A DNA stretch of 64,000 bases, from assembly GCF_014203235.1 (NCBI RefSeq), contig NZ_JACHIN010000011.1, positions 186,001 to 250,000 on the forward strand, given 5' to 3'. The notes beneath the pieces are model-generated. The model made no database searches. It saw only the letters and a list, made by a program, of their open reading frames with translations, and was not told the origin of the DNA. Below, one piece after another: positions 61,283 through 64,000 of this stretch (its first letter is position 1; each line of letters begins with the position of its first letter). The position numbers were made by a program, and so were the translations under genes. Origin of the DNA: Nonomuraea endophytica. Its GTDB lineage: Bacteria > Actinomycetota > Actinomycetes > Streptosporangiales > Streptosporangiaceae.

Positions 61283-63284
61283 GCGTGAGGGTGTCGAGGT
61301 CGAACAGGAATCCTGCGCCGCCGGTGAACACCAGGAACAGCGGCCCGGTGGCCGGCCCGGTCAGCGTGGTGGAGACGGTCTGGAAGTTCTCCCAGCCGCC
61401 GGTCACCGGGACGGTCACCTGACCCAGCAGGGTTCCCGTCTGCGAGCCGGACCGGATCTGGATGGCGCCACCGGAACCGCCCGAGGAGATCCGGGCGGAG
61501 AAGCCGGTGGCGCCTGCCGTGCTCACTGAGGAGTATCCGGCCCAGTCGCCGTTCTCGATGTAGCCGAGCGTGCGGCCGGCGCTCGCGTTCGCGTGGTCGG
61601 CCGGCTGCACGCCCGACTGGGAGCTGCAGGACTCCCCCTCGGCCGTCGTCGCGTTCGACCTGGTCAGGGAGAAGGTGTCGACGTCGAACAACGACCCGGA
61701 TCCGCCGGAGAAGGTGAGGAACACCGGGCCGGTGCCCGAGCCGTTGAGCGTGGTGGAGACGGTCTGGAAGTTGTCCCAGCCGCCGGTGCCGGGCACCGTG
61801 ACGCTGCCCAGGACGGGGCCGGTCTGCGAACCTGACCTGACCGTGACGGTGCCTCCGGCTCCCCCGGAGGAGACGCGGGCGGTGAAGCCGGTGGCGCCGG
61901 CCGTACTCACTGAGGAGTAACCCGCCCAGTCGCCGTTGTCGATGTAGCCCACCGTGCGGCCGCCGCTGGCTCCGGCGTGGCTGGCGGGCTGCACGCCCGA
62001 CTGGGAGGTGTAGGACTCTCCCTCGACGGCGCCGCCGCCGAGCTCCTTGATGCGGATGTTGCGGAAGGCGACGTCGTCGCCTTCGCCGTGGTTCTGCAGC
62101 CCGATGTGGCCCTGCAGGAGCGAGCGGCTGGGGTCGGTGTTGGTGAAGTCGTTGACCTTCACGCCGTTGAGGAAGACCTGCAGGCGTTCGCCTTCGACCA
62201 GGAGCTCGAAGGCGTTCCACGCGCCCGGCGGGTTGAGCGCCGCGTCCCTGGCCGCGGTGTCGGGCGCCTTGAAGCCGTAGATGGAGCCGGTGGTGCGGTC
62301 CGGCGTGTCGGTGGCGTCGATCTGCACCTCGTAGCCGTTGTTCACCGCGGAGTTGGGGTCTCCGGAGGGTGGGAAGCCGACGAAGACGCCGGAGTTGTCG
62401 TCACCGGCCATGCGCCAGTCGAGCTTCAGCGAGTAGGAGCTGAACTCCTTGGCCGAATGCCAGCGCAGGCCCATCCCGCCGAAGGACGACCACGTGCCGT
62501 CGGCGATGGTGAAGCCGCCGGGCCCGGCCTGCGACCAGCCGGAGCCCATCAGCGGGGTGTAACCGCTCTCCGGGCGGCAGTCGGCCTTGACCATGCCCGC
62601 GGCGTACCGGATCCCGCCCAGCAGCAGCGCGCGGAAAGCCGGGTCGGAGTACGACTCCTGGGTGTGCCCGAGCCCGGTGTAGAAGGCCCGGCCCGAGCCC
62701 CGGGTGTGGCACCAGGTGATGGGGTGGTCGCCCATGTCGCCGCCGCTGTAGGTGCCTTCGTCCAGGTTTTGCAGCACACGTACGGCGGAGCGGGGGTTGG
62801 CCCGGTAGTTGTACCACTCGTCGGTTCTGGTCCACGTGGCGCCCAGATGGGCGGTGGCCGCGTGCGCCCGGTCCTCGTTCCTGACCGTGGCCTGCTGGAT
62901 CGCCGGATGGCTGCTGAAGTAGGCGCCGACCGTCTGGCCGTAGAAGGGCCAGTTGTACTCGGTGTCGGCGGCCGCGTGAACGCCCACGTAGCCGCCTCCG
63001 CCGTTGATGTAGCTCTCGAAGGCGGACTGCTGGGCGTTGTCGAGCACGTCGCCGGTGGTGTTGAGGAAGATCACCGCGCGGTAGCCGGACAGGGAGGATG
63101 GCCACGTCTCCGTGGCGGTGACGGTGAAGTTGTTGGCCGCGCCGAGGTCGCGGATGGCCTGGACGCCGGCCGGGATCGAGTCGTGGCGGAAGCCGGCGGT
63201 CTTGGAGAAGACCAGCACCTGGTACGCCGGGTCGGCCGCGACCAGCATCGGGATCAGCATGAGGAGGGACGCGAGCAGGCGCAT
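61269..63284 (-). CDS. Secreted ThuA - DUF1080 - 2xCBM6 protein
   Basis: 671 residues. Signal peptide (LLASLLMLIPMLVAA). The ThuA-like domain (~20-230) has LVFSKTAGFRHDSI and YVGVHAAADTEYNWPFYG. A DUF1080/3-keto-disaccharide hydrolase-type domain (~240-425) has GMGLRWHSAKEFSSYSLKLD and GYEVQIDATD. Two CBM6 copies complete the protein (~430-550 and ~552-671, each with GYIxNGDWAGYSSVSTAGA). ThuA and DUF1080 proteins take part in oxidised-disaccharide (3-keto-sugar) metabolism. Start ATG at 63284 overlaps the end of the next gene upstream and has GGGGGG nearby. Its 3' end overlaps the GH99 gene by 14 bases. Confidence 0.88.
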   Translation of the reverse strand: MRLLASLLMLIPMLVAADPAYQVLVFSKTAGFRHDSIPAGVQAIRDLGAANNFTVTATETWPSSLSGYRAVIFLNTTGDVLDNAQQSAFESYINGGGGYVGVHAAADTEYNWPFYGQTVGAYFSSHPAIQQATVRNEDRAHAATAHLGATWTRTDEWYNYRANPRSAVRVLQNLDEGTYSGGDMGDHPITWCHTRGSGRAFYTGLGHTQESYSDPAFRALLLGGIRYAAGMVKADCRPESGYTPLMGSGWSQAGPGGFTIADGTWSSFGGMGLRWHSAKEFSSYSLKLDWRMAGDDNSGVFVGFPPSGDPNSAVNNGYEVQIDATDTPDRTTGSIYGFKAPDTAARDAALNPPGAWNAFELLVEGERLQVFLNGVKVNDFTNTDPSRSLLQGHIGLQNHGEGDDVAFRNIRIKELGGGAVEGESYTSQSGVQPASHAGASGGRTVGYIDNGDWAGYSSVSTAGATGFTARVSSGGAGGTVTVRSGSQTGPVLGSVTVPGTGGWDNFQTVSTTLNGSGTGPVFLTFSGGSGSLFDVDTFSLTRSNATTAEGESCSSQSGVQPADHANASAGRTLGYIENGDWAGYSSVSTAGATGFSARISSGGSGGAIQIRSGSQTGTLLGQVTVPVTGGWENFQTVSTTLTGPATGPLFLVFTGGAGFLFDLDTLTLTRG

Positions 63285-63285
63285 G

Positions 63286-64000
63286 TCATTGCCCCCCGGT
63301 GAGGGTGAAGGTGTCGACGTCGAACAGGAAGCCGGACCCGCCGGTGAAGGCCAGGAAGACGGGGCCGGCGGCGGAGCCGCTGAGGGTGGTGGAGACCGTG
63401 GTGAAGGTGTCCCAGCTGCCGGTGACCGGGACGTTCACCGTTCCGAGGAGGGTGCCGGTCTGCGAGCCCGAGCGGATCTGGATGGCGCCGCCCGAGCCGG
63501 CGGAGGAGACCCTGGCGCTGAAGCCGGTACGGCCCGCCGTACTGACCGATGAGTAGCCCGCCCAGTCGCCGTTGTTGATGTAGCCGGCGGTCCTGCCGCC
63601 GCTGGCCGGGGCGTGGTCGGCCGGCTGCACACCGCCGGTGCTGGTGTAGGCCTCGCCCTCGACCGTGGTGCCGGCGCCGGAGGTGGAGACGGTGAAGGCG
63701 TCGACGTCGAAGAGGTTCCCCTGCCCGGTGGGGCCCTTGAAGACGAGGGCGAGCGTGGTCGTGCCGGCGGGCGCGCCGCTCAGCCCGGTCGAGACGTTGA
63801 CGAAGGTGTCCCAGCTGCCGGTGTTGGGCACGGCCACGGTGCCGAGCACGGTGCCGGTGGCCGAGCCCGCGCGGATCTCGATGGTGCCGCCGATGCCGCC
63901 CGAGGAGACGCGGGCGGTGAAGCCGGTCGCGTTCCCCAGCGCGTAGGGCTGGAAGGAGATCCAGTCGCCGTTGTCGGTGAAGCCCACGGTCTTGCCGCCT
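63286..64000 (-). CDS. Secreted protein with tandem CBM6 domains, C-terminal part (5' end outside window)
   Basis: 238 residues are visible, open to the right edge. Two CBM6 units: GFTDNGDWISFQPYALGNAT ... NLFDVDAFTVS, and GYINNGDWAGYSSVSTAGRT ... FLFDVDTFTLTGGQ. The stop lies one base from the start of the ThuA protein, so both are in one operon. In related actinobacterial operons the N-terminal part is a sugar dehydrogenase or another ThuA/PKD protein. That part lies outside the window, so no enzyme can be named. Confidence 0.85.
   Translation of the reverse strand, partial: GGKTVGFTDNGDWISFQPYALGNATGFTARVSSGGIGGTIEIRAGSATGTVLGTVAVPNTGSWDTFVNVSTGLSGAPAGTTTLALVFKGPTGQGNLFDVDAFTVSTSGAGTTVEGEAYTSTGGVQPADHAPASGGRTAGYINNGDWAGYSSVSTAGRTGFSARVSSAGSGGAIQIRSGSQTGTLLGTVNVPVTGSWDTFTTVSTTLSGSAAGPVFLAFTGGSGFLFDVDTFTLTGGQ

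Overview
The window is 64 kb of very GC-rich DNA. It has frequent GTG starts, many 4-base start/stop overlaps, large LuxR-type (LAL) and MocR regulators, a DUF5999 protein and a very large secretome. Together these point to a filamentous actinomycete. A Streptosporangiaceae or Nonomuraea-like genus is my guess; the sequence alone does not prove it. No rRNA, tRNA, CRISPR array or intact transposon was seen. It looks like accessory chromosome dominated by secreted hydrolases, each beside its own regulator.

Layout. 0-3.5 kb: the end of an FAD monooxygenase, a cytochrome P450 and an NmrA-like oxidoreductase behind a SoxR-like promoter. 3.5-9.8 kb: a secreted ExeM/NucH nuclease, an amine oxidase, an OhrR-type MarR regulator with a small membrane protein, and a trypsin-like protease. 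9.9-14.5 kb: a LAL regulator flanked by the trypsin-like protease and a subtilisin. The two protease genes share an identical 16-bp upstream element at nearly the same distance. 14.6-20.4 kb: two gene relics joined end to end, a secreted ricin-lectin protein, and a class V aminotransferase and MocR regulator whose start codons overlap head to head.

20.4-35.9 kb is the centrepiece, a probable beta-glucan utilisation locus. A LacI-family repressor carries a ~163-residue low-complexity insertion. A perfect palindrome, GGAGAGCGCTCTCC, occurs before its own gene and twice in the divergent intergenic region of its neighbours. Then come DUF305 and DUF1996 secreted proteins, a modular GH16-like plus TIM-barrel enzyme, a beta-helix (GH55-like) protein, a ROK repressor, a sugar ABC importer and a GH1 beta-glucosidase. 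Secreted enzymes would cut the polymer, the importer would take up oligosaccharides and the GH1 enzyme would finish hydrolysis in the cytoplasm.

35.9-53.5 kb holds small regulator-target units: an HTH/Clp-N pair, a TetR with a PEP-utilising (rifampicin-phosphotransferase-like) enzyme, a GbsR-like regulator opposite a methyltransferase, AraC with epoxide hydrolase, MerR with alpha/beta hydrolase, an M9 collagenase, TetR opposite a GNAT-SnoaL fusion, and a DUF5999/ATPase pair. 53.5-57.3 kb is a decay zone with truncated LAL, patatin, SDR, polyketide synthase and MFS genes between intact small genes. 57.4-64 kb: a SapA-like secreted protein, an unusual TetR-LacI fusion opposite a GH99 enzyme, and ThuA/DUF1080/CBM6 secreted proteins running off the right edge.
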